Source of the DNA: Myxococcota bacterium
GTDB lineage: Bacteria > Myxococcota_A > UBA9042 > DTJE01
Length of the DNA stretch: 36,555 nt
Reading direction: 5' to 3'
Assembly: GCA_029975745.1 (NCBI GenBank)
Contig: JARKOL010000364.1
Location: 1 to 36,555 of the forward strand
The notes under the pieces are model-generated. The model was not told the DNA's origin and made no database searches. It saw only the letters and a list, made by a program, of their open reading frames with translations. Shown piece by piece: positions 24,994 through 33,181 of the stretch (positions are counted from its first letter, which is position 1; each line of letters begins with the position of its first letter). The position numbers and the translations under genes were made by a program.

Positions 24994-26283
24994 CTACCCG
25001 CGCTGCGCAATCGGCACGAAGTCCCTGCGCGCCTGGCCGACATAGACCTGGCGCGGCCTCGCGATGCGCGTGTCCGGATCCCGGTGCATCTCGTTGAACT
25101 GGGCCAGCCATCCGGGCATCCGCCCAATGGCGAAGATCGCCGTGAACATCGTCAGCGGGATCCCGATCGCCTGCAGGATGATCCCGCTGTAGAAATCGAC
25201 GTTCGGGTACAGCTTCCTCTGGATGAAGTACTCGTCCTTCAGGGCGGCCTCCTCCAGTTTCACCGCGATGTCCAGCAGTTCGCTGTGGACACCCAACTTG
25301 TCCAGCACCTCGAACGCGGCCTTCTTCAGCACCTTGGCCCGAGGGTCGTAGTTCTTGTAGACGCGATGTCCGAACCCCATCAGGCGAATGCTGGCGGTCC
25401 GGGTCTTGACCTGATCGACGAACTGCTGGGGCGTCAGACCCGCGTTGCGCACGTGTTCCAGCATCTCGATCAGCGCCTGATTGGCACCCCCGTGCAGCGG
25501 CCCCCACAGCGCCCAGACCCCCGCCGAGATCGACGCGAACATGTTGGCCTGGGAGCTGCCCACGACGCGCACCGTCGAGGCCGAGCAGTTCTGCTCGTGG
25601 TCCGCGTGCAGCACGAAGATCAGCTCCAGCGCCCGCGCCACCACCGGATCGACGACATATTCGCGAAACGGGGTCGAGAACAGCATGTGCAGGAAGTTCT
25701 CGACGTACCCCAGGCTGTGGTGAGGATAGGTCATGGGGCGGCCCAGCGAGTGCTTGTACGACCAGGCGATGATCGTCGGCAGCTTGGCCAGCAGACGGCG
25801 ACAGGATTCCTTGGACTCGTCGATGTTCTTCGGGTCCATCGACTCGGGGTAGAACGTCGATAGCGACCCGATGACCGCGCCCGCAACCGCCATGGGATGG
25901 GCATCCTTGGGGAATGCGTTGAAGAAATGGCGCAAGTCCTCGTGGACGACCATGTATTCCTTGACCGAGGCGGTGAAGGCGTCCAGTTCGTCGCGAGTGG
26001 GCAGTTCGCCACGCAGCAGCAGCAAGGCAACCTCGAGGAACGACGTATGTTCCGCGAGTTCGGCGATGTCATACCCACGGTATCGCAGGATGCCCTGCTC
26101 CCCATCGATGTACGTGATGGCGCTGCGACAGGAGCCCGTGTTCGCATAGCCCGGATCCAGGGTGATGGCCCCCAGTTCCTTGCGAAGCACCGAGATGTCC
26201 AGGCCGGTGTCGCCCTCGGTGCCCTCGACGACCGGAAGCCGAATCGTTCGCCCCCGGAAGGTCAGTTCCGCGAATTCGCCCAT
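24994..26283 (-). CDS. gltA: Citrate synthase, type II
   Basis: This 429-residue enzyme condenses acetyl-CoA and oxaloacetate to citrate. The catalytic residues are visible in LHADHEQN (His), GPLHGGANQAL (His) and PNVDFYSG (Asp), and MGFGHRVYKNYDPRA binds substrate. Length and the N-terminal domain of about 45 residues fit the hexameric type II form of Gram-negative bacteria. AAGGAGG lies five bases before the ATG at 26283. An ATG 11 codons upstream (26316) falls on the -10 box, so it cannot be transcribed from this promoter. Confidence 0.98.
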   Translation of the reverse strand: MGEFAELTFRGRTIRLPVVEGTEGDTGLDISVLRKELGAITLDPGYANTGSCRSAITYIDGEQGILRYRGYDIAELAEHTSFLEVALLLLRGELPTRDELDAFTASVKEYMVVHEDLRHFFNAFPKDAHPMAVAGAVIGSLSTFYPESMDPKNIDESKESCRRLLAKLPTIIAWSYKHSLGRPMTYPHHSLGYVENFLHMLFSTPFREYVVDPVVARALELIFVLHADHEQNCSASTVRVVGSSQANMFASISAGVWALWGPLHGGANQALIEMLEHVRNAGLTPQQFVDQVKTRTASIRLMGFGHRVYKNYDPRAKVLKKAAFEVLDKLGVHSELLDIAVKLEEAALKDEYFIQRKLYPNVDFYSGIILQAIGIPLTMFTAIFAIGRMPGWLAQFNEMHRDPDTRIARPRQVYVGQARRDFVPIAQRG

Positions 26284-26314
26284 GCCGTCCTCCTTGGTTT
26301 CGTTTCGGATGTCC

Positions 26315-26343
26315 ATTCTACCCCGGCCGACGGGCAGCGCCAG
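26315..26343 (-). promoter_or_regulatory. Promoter for gltA
   Basis: On the minus strand: CTGGCG, 17-nt spacer, TAGAAT (5 of 6 to the -10 consensus). Predicted start near 26308 with a 25-nt leader carrying AAGGAGG. Confidence 0.5.
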
Positions 26344-26454
26344 GCGGATCCGCCGAATCCCGCGCCAGCACGGGCGATGCCAGTGCGCGACGCGCCGGAG
26401 GACGCCTTTTCCAGGGGCAGCCTGCCGCCGACGTCACGAATTGATCAGGCGCCC

Positions 26455-26483
26455 TTGATTCCGCCATCCGGGTCCGCTACCGT
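26455..26483 (+). promoter_or_regulatory. Promoter for the glycosidase lipoprotein
   Basis: TTGATT, 17-nt spacer, TACCGT. Predicted start near 26490, with about 30 nt of leader containing GGAG. Confidence 0.5.
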
Positions 26484-26519
26484 TCGGCCGCGTGCGTGGG
26501 TCCTTCCCTGGAGAACTCG

Positions 26520-28049
26520 ATGAACCAGCCCTCGGGTCGCTTTCCGTTCCTGGTGCCGCTGATGATGATGTCCCTGGTCGCGTGCGGGGGGACCTCGGAC
26601 TCGGCCGATACCGGCATCGTACCCGACGCCGACGTCCCGCGGATCGACACGGCCGAAGCACTGGACATGGTCGGGGCCGACACGGCGGGCGAGGACATCG
26701 CCGACGTCGCCACGCCTGATACCCCGGGCGAGGAAGTCGCGACGACCGACCTGCCGTTCGAGGATCTGCCCTCCGAGGACGCCTCGACGGACGCGGGGCC
26801 GGACGCGGGGCCGGGCGATCTGCCTCCGACCGACGTTTCGACCGATGTGCCGGTGGACGTGCCACCTGCCGATCCGGGTGTGGACTACGGCCCGATCCAG
26901 GTCCCCAAGGCGCTGGAGAGCACGGGTTTCTATCGCACTCATCGCGGCGAGGATGGGCGCTGGTGGCTGGTGACGCCCGACGGCCAGCCCTTCTACAGCA
27001 TCGGCGTGTGCAGCTGCCAGCCGAATGGAAGCGTCGATCGCACCACGGGCGAGCGTCCCTATCGACAGACCGTCCTGGCCAGGTACGAGAACGACGCGGC
27101 CTGGGCCACCGCCACGGCGGACCGCCTGGAGTCCTGGGGATTCAACACCATCGGCGCCTGGTCCGACGCCAATCTGCTGGGGGGACGCCTGGTCTACACC
27201 CCGATCCTGTACATCACCGGGTCCGACTGGTTGGCAGGCAGTATCCCGGACTACTTCGCCCCGGAATTCGAGGCGCGTTGCCAGCAGATCGCGGCGCAAC
27301 AGGTCGCGCCGCGCAAGGACGATCCGAACCTGCTGGGATGGTTCCTGGACAACGAACTGCGCTGGGGACCGGACTGGCGATCCCAGAAGACCCTGCTGGC
27401 GGACTACCTGGCCATGCCCGAGGACGCCCCCGGACGCATCGAGGCCGAGAAGTGGCGCGGCAATCCCCAGGGATTCCTGCGGGTTCTGGCGGATCGCTAC
27501 TTCCAGGTGACCACCACGGCCGTGCGGGCGGTGGACCCGAATCACCTGATCCTGGGCGTCCGCTCGGTCAGCGTGCTGACGCCCGAGCCCGTCGTCGCCG
27601 CCGCGGGCGCGTGGCTGGACGTGTTCTCGGCCAACAATTACGTGTTCGTCGAGGGCATGGCCGAGGCGCTGCAGTCGGGATTCGGACCGCTGATCGATTC
27701 AGGCAACTTCCTGGAACGGTATGCCCAGGTTTCCGGGCTGCCCGTGCTGATTACCGAATTCAGTTTCCGCGCGCTGGACAGCGGATTGCCCAACGGCTAT
27801 CCCCCGATCTATCCGGTACTGGACACCCAGCAGGAGCGGGCCGACGGGTTCGCCGAGTACGTCGAGGAGTGCTACCGCCGGCCGTGGATCGTGGGCCATC
27901 ACTGGTTCGAGTGGGCGGACCAGCCGGCCGGGGGACGCTTCGATGGCGAGGACAACAACTTCGGCCTGGTCGATGTCCACGACGACCCTTGGCAGATCCT
28001 GGTGAGCCGGATGACCGAGGTCCACGCTCGCGCACCGCACCGACGGTAG
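26520..28049 (+). CDS. Agarase-like glycoside hydrolase lipoprotein
   Basis: The ATG at 26520 has GGAG six bases upstream. Of 509 residues, 1-21 are a signal ending LVAC (Cys22 lipidated), and about 23-118 form an Asp/Pro/Thr-rich linker without order. The catalytic part resembles clan GH-A agarase- or galactosidase-like barrels: GRWWLVTPDGQPFYSIGV opens it. E279 in WFLDNELRWG is the likely acid/base and E413 in VLITEFSFRA the likely nucleophile, with IVGHHWFEWADQ near the end. It should hydrolyse a beta-linked polysaccharide at the cell surface; which one cannot be told. It is a single gene, divergent from gltA, with no sugar transporter or sulfatase beside it. Confidence 0.82.
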   Translation: MNQPSGRFPFLVPLMMMSLVACGGTSDSADTGIVPDADVPRIDTAEALDMVGADTAGEDIADVATPDTPGEEVATTDLPFEDLPSEDASTDAGPDAGPGDLPPTDVSTDVPVDVPPADPGVDYGPIQVPKALESTGFYRTHRGEDGRWWLVTPDGQPFYSIGVCSCQPNGSVDRTTGERPYRQTVLARYENDAAWATATADRLESWGFNTIGAWSDANLLGGRLVYTPILYITGSDWLAGSIPDYFAPEFEARCQQIAAQQVAPRKDDPNLLGWFLDNELRWGPDWRSQKTLLADYLAMPEDAPGRIEAEKWRGNPQGFLRVLADRYFQVTTTAVRAVDPNHLILGVRSVSVLTPEPVVAAAGAWLDVFSANNYVFVEGMAEALQSGFGPLIDSGNFLERYAQVSGLPVLITEFSFRALDSGLPNGYPPIYPVLDTQQERADGFAEYVEECYRRPWIVGHHWFEWADQPAGGRFDGEDNNFGLVDVHDDPWQILVSRMTEVHARAPHRR

Positions 28050-28637
28050 CGCTGGCGCGACGGCCCCTGCCTCCCCGCTTGCCTGACCCATCCCCTCATC
28101 ATCGGGGCCTGGTCGCGCAAGGCTGGGGTACCGGGCATGCCGGCCTGGACTGTCGGGGCTTGACCCAGCTCTCCCGCCGCCCACCTTGGACTGCTGCCGC
28201 TTGATGCAGCTCTCCCGCCGCCGGCGTGAGGGCGGCGACCCGCCCGCTGCGCCCCACGGCGTCCGCCGGGAGTCGTGCTCGCTGGGCGCGCTCGTGACTG
28301 CAAAGCGACCTGGGCATCACGCGGATGTGCAGTGGTGTCCCGGGAATCCGGCAGCAGGCGGACCTGCGCGCGCCCGGCCGCTGCGCTCGACCCGGCGGCC
28401 CGCCTGGGGTGGGGCGCAGCGACCCCGTGCCAGTCCAGGGGCCGCACGATTCGTAACGCCGGGCAGCCGGGGGGCTCGTTCATGGATCGGCGTCGTCCGC
28501 GCGGGTCCGTCCGCATCGTAGCCGCCTTCGACCTCGCCACGACTTCCGCCCGCGAGGGGATCACTCAGCGCGCTTGCCCCTGTTCCGCCACCCCGGAGTT
28601 GTGGTAATCAAGCATCGTCCTCGAATGGAAGGTTGGC
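28050..28637. other. 588-nt stretch without a supported gene
   Basis: Short open frames on both strands have low-complexity Arg/Ala/Pro/Gly composition and no start signals, so I reject them. The stretch contains a hairpin of two 4-bp stems (28085-28114) about 35 nt after the glycosidase stop, a two-copy tandem repeat (28140-28221) and a GGGCGG-CGAC-CCGCCC stem-loop (28230-28245). No T-run follows either hairpin. A weak -10-like GGTAAT (28603-28608) precedes the next gene. I recognise no known RNA. Confidence 0.6.
28140..28221. repeat. Two-copy 41-bp tandem repeat
   Basis: Units at 28140-28180 and 28181-28221 match at 32 of 41 positions with no gap. The best-conserved part is CAGCTCTCCCGCCGC, identical in both. 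The unit length is not a multiple of three and there is no gene here. Confidence 0.7.
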
Positions 28638-29618
28638 ATGCGACACGTGCTGGCAGGACTGCTGGTCGGATCGATCCTGGCGTTCGGCTGCGGGAAGAAG
28701 GACGTCGAGACGCCGCCCTCTCCCGAGGGCGCACCCGTTCAGGCCGCCCCCCAGGCCGCGCCCGCCCCCGAGGCGGCCCCGGCCCCGGAGGCCGCCCCCG
28801 AACCCGCGGCGGATCCGACCTCGCCGCCCGTCCCCACGGATGCCGTCCAGGTTCCCGGCGTTCCGGATCTGAGCCTGGCGTGGCCCTCGCCGAAGGCAGA
28901 GAAGGCCGCGAACGACGAGAACCGGGCCGGCCTGAAGCTGCACAAGAAGAACACGCGTGCCGCCATCGAGCGCTACCTGGCCGCCCTGCGCCACGACCCG
29001 TCGCACAGCTTCGCGCGCTACAACCTGGCATGCGCCTACGGGCTGCTGGGGGACGCGGACCGGGCGATCGGCGTGCTGCGCCAGTTCCGGGCAGCCGCAT
29101 GCGTGACGTGCATGAAGCGACTGGCCAAGGCCGCCACGGACCCGGATTTCGAAGCGATTCGCGATCTTGAGGCCTTCCAGCAGGTAACTGCCAACGTCGT
29201 GGTGCGCGAACCCGACTACACCAAGGCCGCGCAGCATGTCACGGACCGGCTTGCCGTCCAGGATTTCTCGCCGCTGCTGGATGCGATTGCCGCCGGTCGC
29301 TTCGTCACCATTGACGGGGAACAGGAACGGTTGGACGACGGCCCGAACCCGCGCGTGCGCTTCGACATCGTTTCCTCGAAGGAAATCGCCCGGCTCAAGA
29401 AGACGGTCTGGGAGTACGAAGCAACCGAATACGGGCCGCAGTCGGGCTTCCGGGTGCCCGAGGAAGTTCACTGCAAGGACCAGTGCTGCACGTTCGAGGC
29501 CCTTTCATGCGGGGGCGCGGACGACCTGACGTCCCGCTTCACCGAGATCTGCTTCGTGCCCCTGACGGCCGAAAAGGCGGTCCCCAGCCGGATCAAGTTC
29601 TTCACTTGCGGCGGCTAG
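28638..29618 (+). CDS. TPR-like lipoprotein of unknown function
   Basis: GGAAGG lies five bases before the ATG. The 326-residue protein has a signal ending AFGC (Cys18), then an Ala/Pro/Glu-rich linker (about 28-60). Next is one or two TPR-like helical hairpins (LKLHKKNTRAAIERYLAALRHDP, then FARYNLACAYGLLGDADRAI). The C-terminal half (about 170-326) is of unknown fold with several cysteines (CVTCMK, CKDQCCTFEALSC, FFTCGG) that could form disulfides. It is likely tethered to a membrane facing the periplasm. The 3' end overlaps the convergent ygiQ gene by 17 nt. Confidence 0.85.
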   Translation: MRHVLAGLLVGSILAFGCGKKDVETPPSPEGAPVQAAPQAAPAPEAAPAPEAAPEPAADPTSPPVPTDAVQVPGVPDLSLAWPSPKAEKAANDENRAGLKLHKKNTRAAIERYLAALRHDPSHSFARYNLACAYGLLGDADRAIGVLRQFRAAACVTCMKRLAKAATDPDFEAIRDLEAFQQVTANVVVREPDYTKAAQHVTDRLAVQDFSPLLDAIAAGRFVTIDGEQERLDDGPNPRVRFDIVSSKEIARLKKTVWEYEATEYGPQSGFRVPEEVHCKDQCCTFEALSCGGADDLTSRFTEICFVPLTAEKAVPSRIKFFTCGG

Positions 29619-31395
29619 CGCCTGCCTGGCGGGGCTTGATGCGGCCACGTTCCGGCCTGCCGCCACGGGCAGGACCGCTTCCCCGCGCCGAACTGGCCGT
29701 CCCGCCGATCAGCGCCTGGACCTGGCGCCTGCGATCCGCGGCCCCCCGAGCCACCGGAATCGGACGTCCCGTCTCGTAGTCGCGTCCGGTGACGTACATG
29801 GCGGCCGCGGCCGTCATCGGCAGCGGGATGAAGTCCTGGACCTGCTCCAGCACCAGCCCCTGATCCTGAAGGAACTCCTTGACCTTGGCCATCGCGGCGT
29901 CGTCGCACCCCGGGAGGCTGCTGATGAAGTACGGAACCAGCGATCGGGGCTTGCCCGCCTCGCGCCCCGCCTCGCGATACGCCTGGCGAAACTGGGCGAA
30001 CACCTGGGGGCCCGGCTTGCGCATCCGGCGCAACGTTTCGGGATCCACGTGTTCGGGGGCGACCTTCAGCCGCCCGGAAACGTGGTGACGCACCAGTTGG
30101 CGCAGGGCCTCGGGAGTGCGCAGGGCCACGTCCATGCGAACCCCGGACCCCACGAACACGTGACGCACGCCCGGCACCCTGGCGGCGGAACGCAGCAGGT
30201 CGGCCCAGGCGCGGCCATCGATTCCCAGATTTCCACAGATCGCCGGGAACAGGCACGAGACCCGGGTGCAGCGCCGGCAGGACGGTCCGTCGTTGCGGCA
30301 CCCGTACAGATTGGCCGTGGGTCCTCCGATGTCGGTGACCGTGCCCCCGAATCCCGGTGTGGCGGCCACCTGGGCCACCTCGCGCAGCACCGAGTCCCTG
30401 GACCGCCACGCCAGCCTGCGCCCCTGGTGCAGGCCCAGGCCGCAAAAGGCACAGCCGCCGGGGCAGCCCCGCAACGCCGTGATCGAGTCCCGAATCATCG
30501 CAAACGCCGGAATCGCCCCCGAATACGACGGATGCGGCAACCGGGTGAACGGCAGCCCGTACACCCGATCCAGTTCCTGCGTCGTCAGGACCGGCGCCGG
30601 AGGCTCGACCCGAACCGCCCGGTCCCCGTGACGCTGGAACAGGGGGCGCCCGCAGTCGGGGTTCTGCTGGGCCTCGACCGCCTGGGTCAACGGCAGGATC
30701 AAGGCCGGATCGTCGCGCAGCGCCTCGAACGACGGCAGTTCCAGCACGTCCTCGGGAACCGGCCCCGCGGCCTCGCGCGCCCCCAGCAGTCGCGCCGTGC
30801 CCGCGATGCCCGACATGTCGCTGTCGCCCCGCGCCAGGCGACGCGCGATCTCGCGAATCGCGGCCTCGCCCATCCCGTACACCAGCAGTTCGGCCTTCGC
30901 GTCCGCCAGGATCGACGGCCGAATCCGGTCCTGCCAGTAGTCGTAGTGGGCCACACGGCGCAGCGACGCCTCGATGCCGCCCAGCACGACGGACACGCCG
31001 GGGAACGCGGCCCTCGCCAGTTGGGCATAGACGACCGACGCCATGTCCGGCCGCCGGCCGATCGCGCCGCCCTCGGTGAATGCATCCTCGCGTCGTCGGT
31101 GGCGCGCCGCCGTGTGGTGGGCCAGCATCGAGTCCAGGTTCCCCGCGGTGACGCCCACGAACAGACGGGGGCGCCCCATGGCGCGCAGGGACTGGGGATC
31201 CCGCCAGTCGGGTTGGGCCACGATGCCCACCCGAAGCCCGTCGGCCTGAAGCACCCGACCGATCAGGGCGGCGCCGAACGAGGGGTGGTCCACGTAGGCA
31301 TCCCCGGTCACGATCATGACGTCCAGTTCCCGCCAGCCGTGCTGGGCCAGCTCGGAACGGCTTGTCGGCAAAGGGATGGGGGCTGCGGCGGGCAC
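29602..31395 (-). CDS. ygiQ: YgiQ-family radical SAM protein
   Basis: This 597-residue protein has the family opening LPTSRSELAQHGWRELDVMIVTGDAYVDHPSFGAA... in conserved order and the radical SAM site CPGGCAFC (Cx3Cx2C). LPHPSYSG, TDIGGPTANLYGC, LKVAPEHV and VQDFIPLPMT are further family blocks. The cluster-bearing enzyme cleaves SAM; the YgiQ reaction is not established. The start is a GTG at 31395 without a strong ribosome site, two bases after the stop of the rubrerythrin-like gene, so translation may be coupled. It is the last gene of the leftward cluster. Confidence 0.93.
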   Translation of the reverse strand: MPAAAPIPLPTSRSELAQHGWRELDVMIVTGDAYVDHPSFGAALIGRVLQADGLRVGIVAQPDWRDPQSLRAMGRPRLFVGVTAGNLDSMLAHHTAARHRRREDAFTEGGAIGRRPDMASVVYAQLARAAFPGVSVVLGGIEASLRRVAHYDYWQDRIRPSILADAKAELLVYGMGEAAIREIARRLARGDSDMSGIAGTARLLGAREAAGPVPEDVLELPSFEALRDDPALILPLTQAVEAQQNPDCGRPLFQRHGDRAVRVEPPAPVLTTQELDRVYGLPFTRLPHPSYSGAIPAFAMIRDSITALRGCPGGCAFCGLGLHQGRRLAWRSRDSVLREVAQVAATPGFGGTVTDIGGPTANLYGCRNDGPSCRRCTRVSCLFPAICGNLGIDGRAWADLLRSAARVPGVRHVFVGSGVRMDVALRTPEALRQLVRHHVSGRLKVAPEHVDPETLRRMRKPGPQVFAQFRQAYREAGREAGKPRSLVPYFISSLPGCDDAAMAKVKEFLQDQGLVLEQVQDFIPLPMTAAAAMYVTGRDYETGRPIPVARGAADRRRQVQALIGGTASSARGSGPARGGRPERGRIKPRQAGASRRK

Positions 31396-31397
31396 CG

Positions 31398-31910
31398 CTA
31401 GAATCGCTCGAAGCCGGCGTCGGCGAAGATCTCGCCCCGCACCGCCGTGAACAGGCCGTGCAGCGCGTCCAGGTGCTGGCGTTCCCAGTCGGCCAGGAAC
31501 TTGTAGAACTCCCTGACCTCGACATCGGCAGCATCCCGCGCCGCGGCATGGAACGTGGCCATGGCGTTCGACTCCAGCTGCATGCCGATCGACAGCGCCG
31601 AGACCTCGAATTCGGCCCCACGGGCCTGCTCGCGGAACCGATCGGTGAACAGCACGTCCGCGAACTGCCGCATGGAGGTGTCCGCACGGTTCACCGCGAA
31701 CGCGGACACGCCTTCCGCCTGGTAGCGCGCGCCGATGTCCCGCAGGTACGCCTTGTGCTGCAGTTCGTCGCGGGCCAGCTTGTCGAAGATCTCGCGCACG
31801 GCCTGCCGCTGGGACCGCTCGGCCACCATGCTGTAGAACGTGTAACCGTCGGTCTCGATCTGATACGCCTTCTTCAGGACGTCCAGGATCGCCTCGCGCG
31901 TATCGCTCAT
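31398..31910 (-). CDS. Rubrerythrin-like ferritin-fold diiron protein
   Basis: The 170-residue four-helix protein holds the diiron ligand pattern of rubrerythrins/ferritins: Glu in QIETDGYTFY, ExxH in RDELQHKA, Glu in QLESNAMATFH and ExxH in DWERQHLDAL. The C-terminal rubredoxin domain of classical rubrerythrin is missing, so it needs an external electron donor. The family reduces peroxide or stores iron in anaerobes. The ATG at 31910 has GGGAGG six bases upstream and overlaps the ferredoxin-like gene stop as ATGA. This placement suggests it protects or draws electrons from the Fe-S cluster proteins of the operon (inference). Confidence 0.88.
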   Translation of the reverse strand: MSDTREAILDVLKKAYQIETDGYTFYSMVAERSQRQAVREIFDKLARDELQHKAYLRDIGARYQAEGVSAFAVNRADTSMRQFADVLFTDRFREQARGAEFEVSALSIGMQLESNAMATFHAAARDAADVEVREFYKFLADWERQHLDALHGLFTAVRGEIFADAGFERF

Positions 31911-32386
31911 GGCCGGCCTCCCATCGCTTCCGGACGCATCACGCCCGGCGCCAGTACCGGCGGGGTCCGTCCCGCGCGGTCGGCGGGCACGTACTCCAGC
32001 GCGCCGGTCGGGCAGAACGGCACGCACCGCGGCTCACCGCCGCACAGGTCGCACTTCGCCACGCAGTGCCACGCCTCGTCCCAGTGCATGTTGCCGAAGG
32101 GACATGCCGCCAAGCACATCCGGCAGTTGATGCAGCGGTCGTAGTCCACGTCGATCGCGCCGGTCCCGGCATTCCGGGCCAGCGCCTGGACGGGACACAC
32201 GGCGACGCACGCGGCCGTATCGCACTGAAGGCAGACGATCGGCACGCCCAGGTCCGGGCCGCGCCGGTGAATCGCGATGCGGCTGACTCCCGGCCGCCCC
32301 TCGCCGCCATGGGCGAAGGCGCACGCCAGTTCGCACTTGCCGCACGCGACACAACGTTCCGGAATCACGCGATAGATTCGATCCAT
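31907..32386 (-). CDS. Four-cluster 4Fe-4S ferredoxin-like electron transfer protein
   Basis: All 16 ligand cysteines for four [4Fe-4S] clusters are visible in this 159-residue protein: CVACGKCELAC, CLQCDTAACVAVCP, CINCRMCLAACP and CVAKCDLCGGEPRCVPFCP. This is the HycB/CooF/DmsB-type electron wire of redox complexes. No twin-arginine or other signal is seen, so it is cytoplasmic. It sits 24 nt after the NuoG-like gene and overlaps the rubrerythrin-like gene by 4 nt. It probably links the diaphorase or the 2-oxoacid oxidoreductase to a further partner. A G-rich run (GGGGGG) four bases upstream serves as the ribosome site. Confidence 0.92.
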   Translation of the reverse strand: MDRIYRVIPERCVACGKCELACAFAHGGEGRPGVSRIAIHRRGPDLGVPIVCLQCDTAACVAVCPVQALARNAGTGAIDVDYDRCINCRMCLAACPFGNMHWDEAWHCVAKCDLCGGEPRCVPFCPTGALEYVPADRAGRTPPVLAPGVMRPEAMGGRP

Positions 32387-32410
32387 CGGTCCCCCCTGGT
32401 CCCCCGCCCG

Positions 32411-33181
32411 TCAGCGTCCCTCGGGCGCGGCCATCAGCGATACGGCAATCGCGGCCTGCTCCTTGCGCTTGCAGGCGTCGCACGGCTCGAAGTACCGCGC
32501 CGGCACGCCGTTGCGGCCGTCGTAGTACCGGGCCTGGTCCTCGGTGATGTGCCCGCGCCCGCACGTGGGGCACCGCAACATCTTGAACTCCTTGTTCCAG
32601 ATCACGCGGCGCGCGCTGCCCGACTGGTACTGGATGAAGCCCGTCGGGCAGATCTCGGCGCAGGCCAGGCAGCCGATGCAATCCGGCGGCGCCTCGTGGA
32701 ACGGCGGCGCGATCTCGCGTCCCACGCCCCGGTTCGCCGACGAGATGGCCGACGTGCCCAGACGGTCACAGATGCGCGTACACAGGCCGCACAGGATGCA
32801 GTCGGTCGGCTCGGGATTCGGCACGTAGGACGTGCGGTCGATCCCGTGCTCGGCGGCCAGTTCCTGCACCAGCGGCGTTTCGGGGCAGCGCGCCAGCAGC
32901 AGGTCCAGCACCACCTTGCGCGTCTGGGTTACCCGCTCGGACCGCGTGGACACGAGGATGCCGTCCTCGACCGGGAACAGGCAGGACACCACCATCTTGG
33001 ACCAGCCGTCCCACTCGGGACGCGTGACGTCCACCAGGCACAACCGGCAGCCGCCATAGGGTTCGACCGCCGGGTGCTCGCACAGCGTCGGGATGTCGAT
33101 CCCGGCGTCGCGCGCCGCCTGCAGCAGGAACGTCCCTTCCTTGGCGACGACCGTCTTGCCGTCAATGACCAGCCGGGGCAT
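32411..33181 (-). CDS. NuoG-like (HoxU/HydA N-terminal-like) Fe-S subunit, short form
   Basis: This 256-residue subunit has an N-terminal [2Fe-2S] domain (CEHPAVEPYGGCRLC, then a fourth Cys 18 residues on), and two [4Fe-4S] sites CILCGLCTRIC and CIGCLACAEIC. The His-Cys3 cluster normally between them is not seen; the place reads LLARCPETPLVQELAAEHG. A C-terminal extension carries two CxxC pairs (CPTCGRG, CDACKRK), perhaps a zinc or further Fe site. There is no hydrogenase H-cluster domain. It probably passes electrons between the NuoF-like flavin and other carriers. AAGGAGG lies five bases before the ATG, which is inside the NuoF-like gene by 20 nt. Confidence 0.9.
   Translation of the reverse strand: MPRLVIDGKTVVAKEGTFLLQAARDAGIDIPTLCEHPAVEPYGGCRLCLVDVTRPEWDGWSKMVVSCLFPVEDGILVSTRSERVTQTRKVVLDLLLARCPETPLVQELAAEHGIDRTSYVPNPEPTDCILCGLCTRICDRLGTSAISSANRGVGREIAPPFHEAPPDCIGCLACAEICPTGFIQYQSGSARRVIWNKEFKMLRCPTCGRGHITEDQARYYDGRNGVPARYFEPCDACKRKEQAAIAVSLMAAPEGR

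Noticed and set aside
26284-26316. Citrate synthase starting at the upstream ATG (26316)
   Set aside because: That ATG lies on the -10 box TAGAAT, so it would not be on the message; AAGGAGG precedes the ATG at 26283.
28186-28607. Small genes within 28050-28637
   Set aside because: Arg/Pro/Ala-rich shadow-like products, no ribosome sites, no family recognised.
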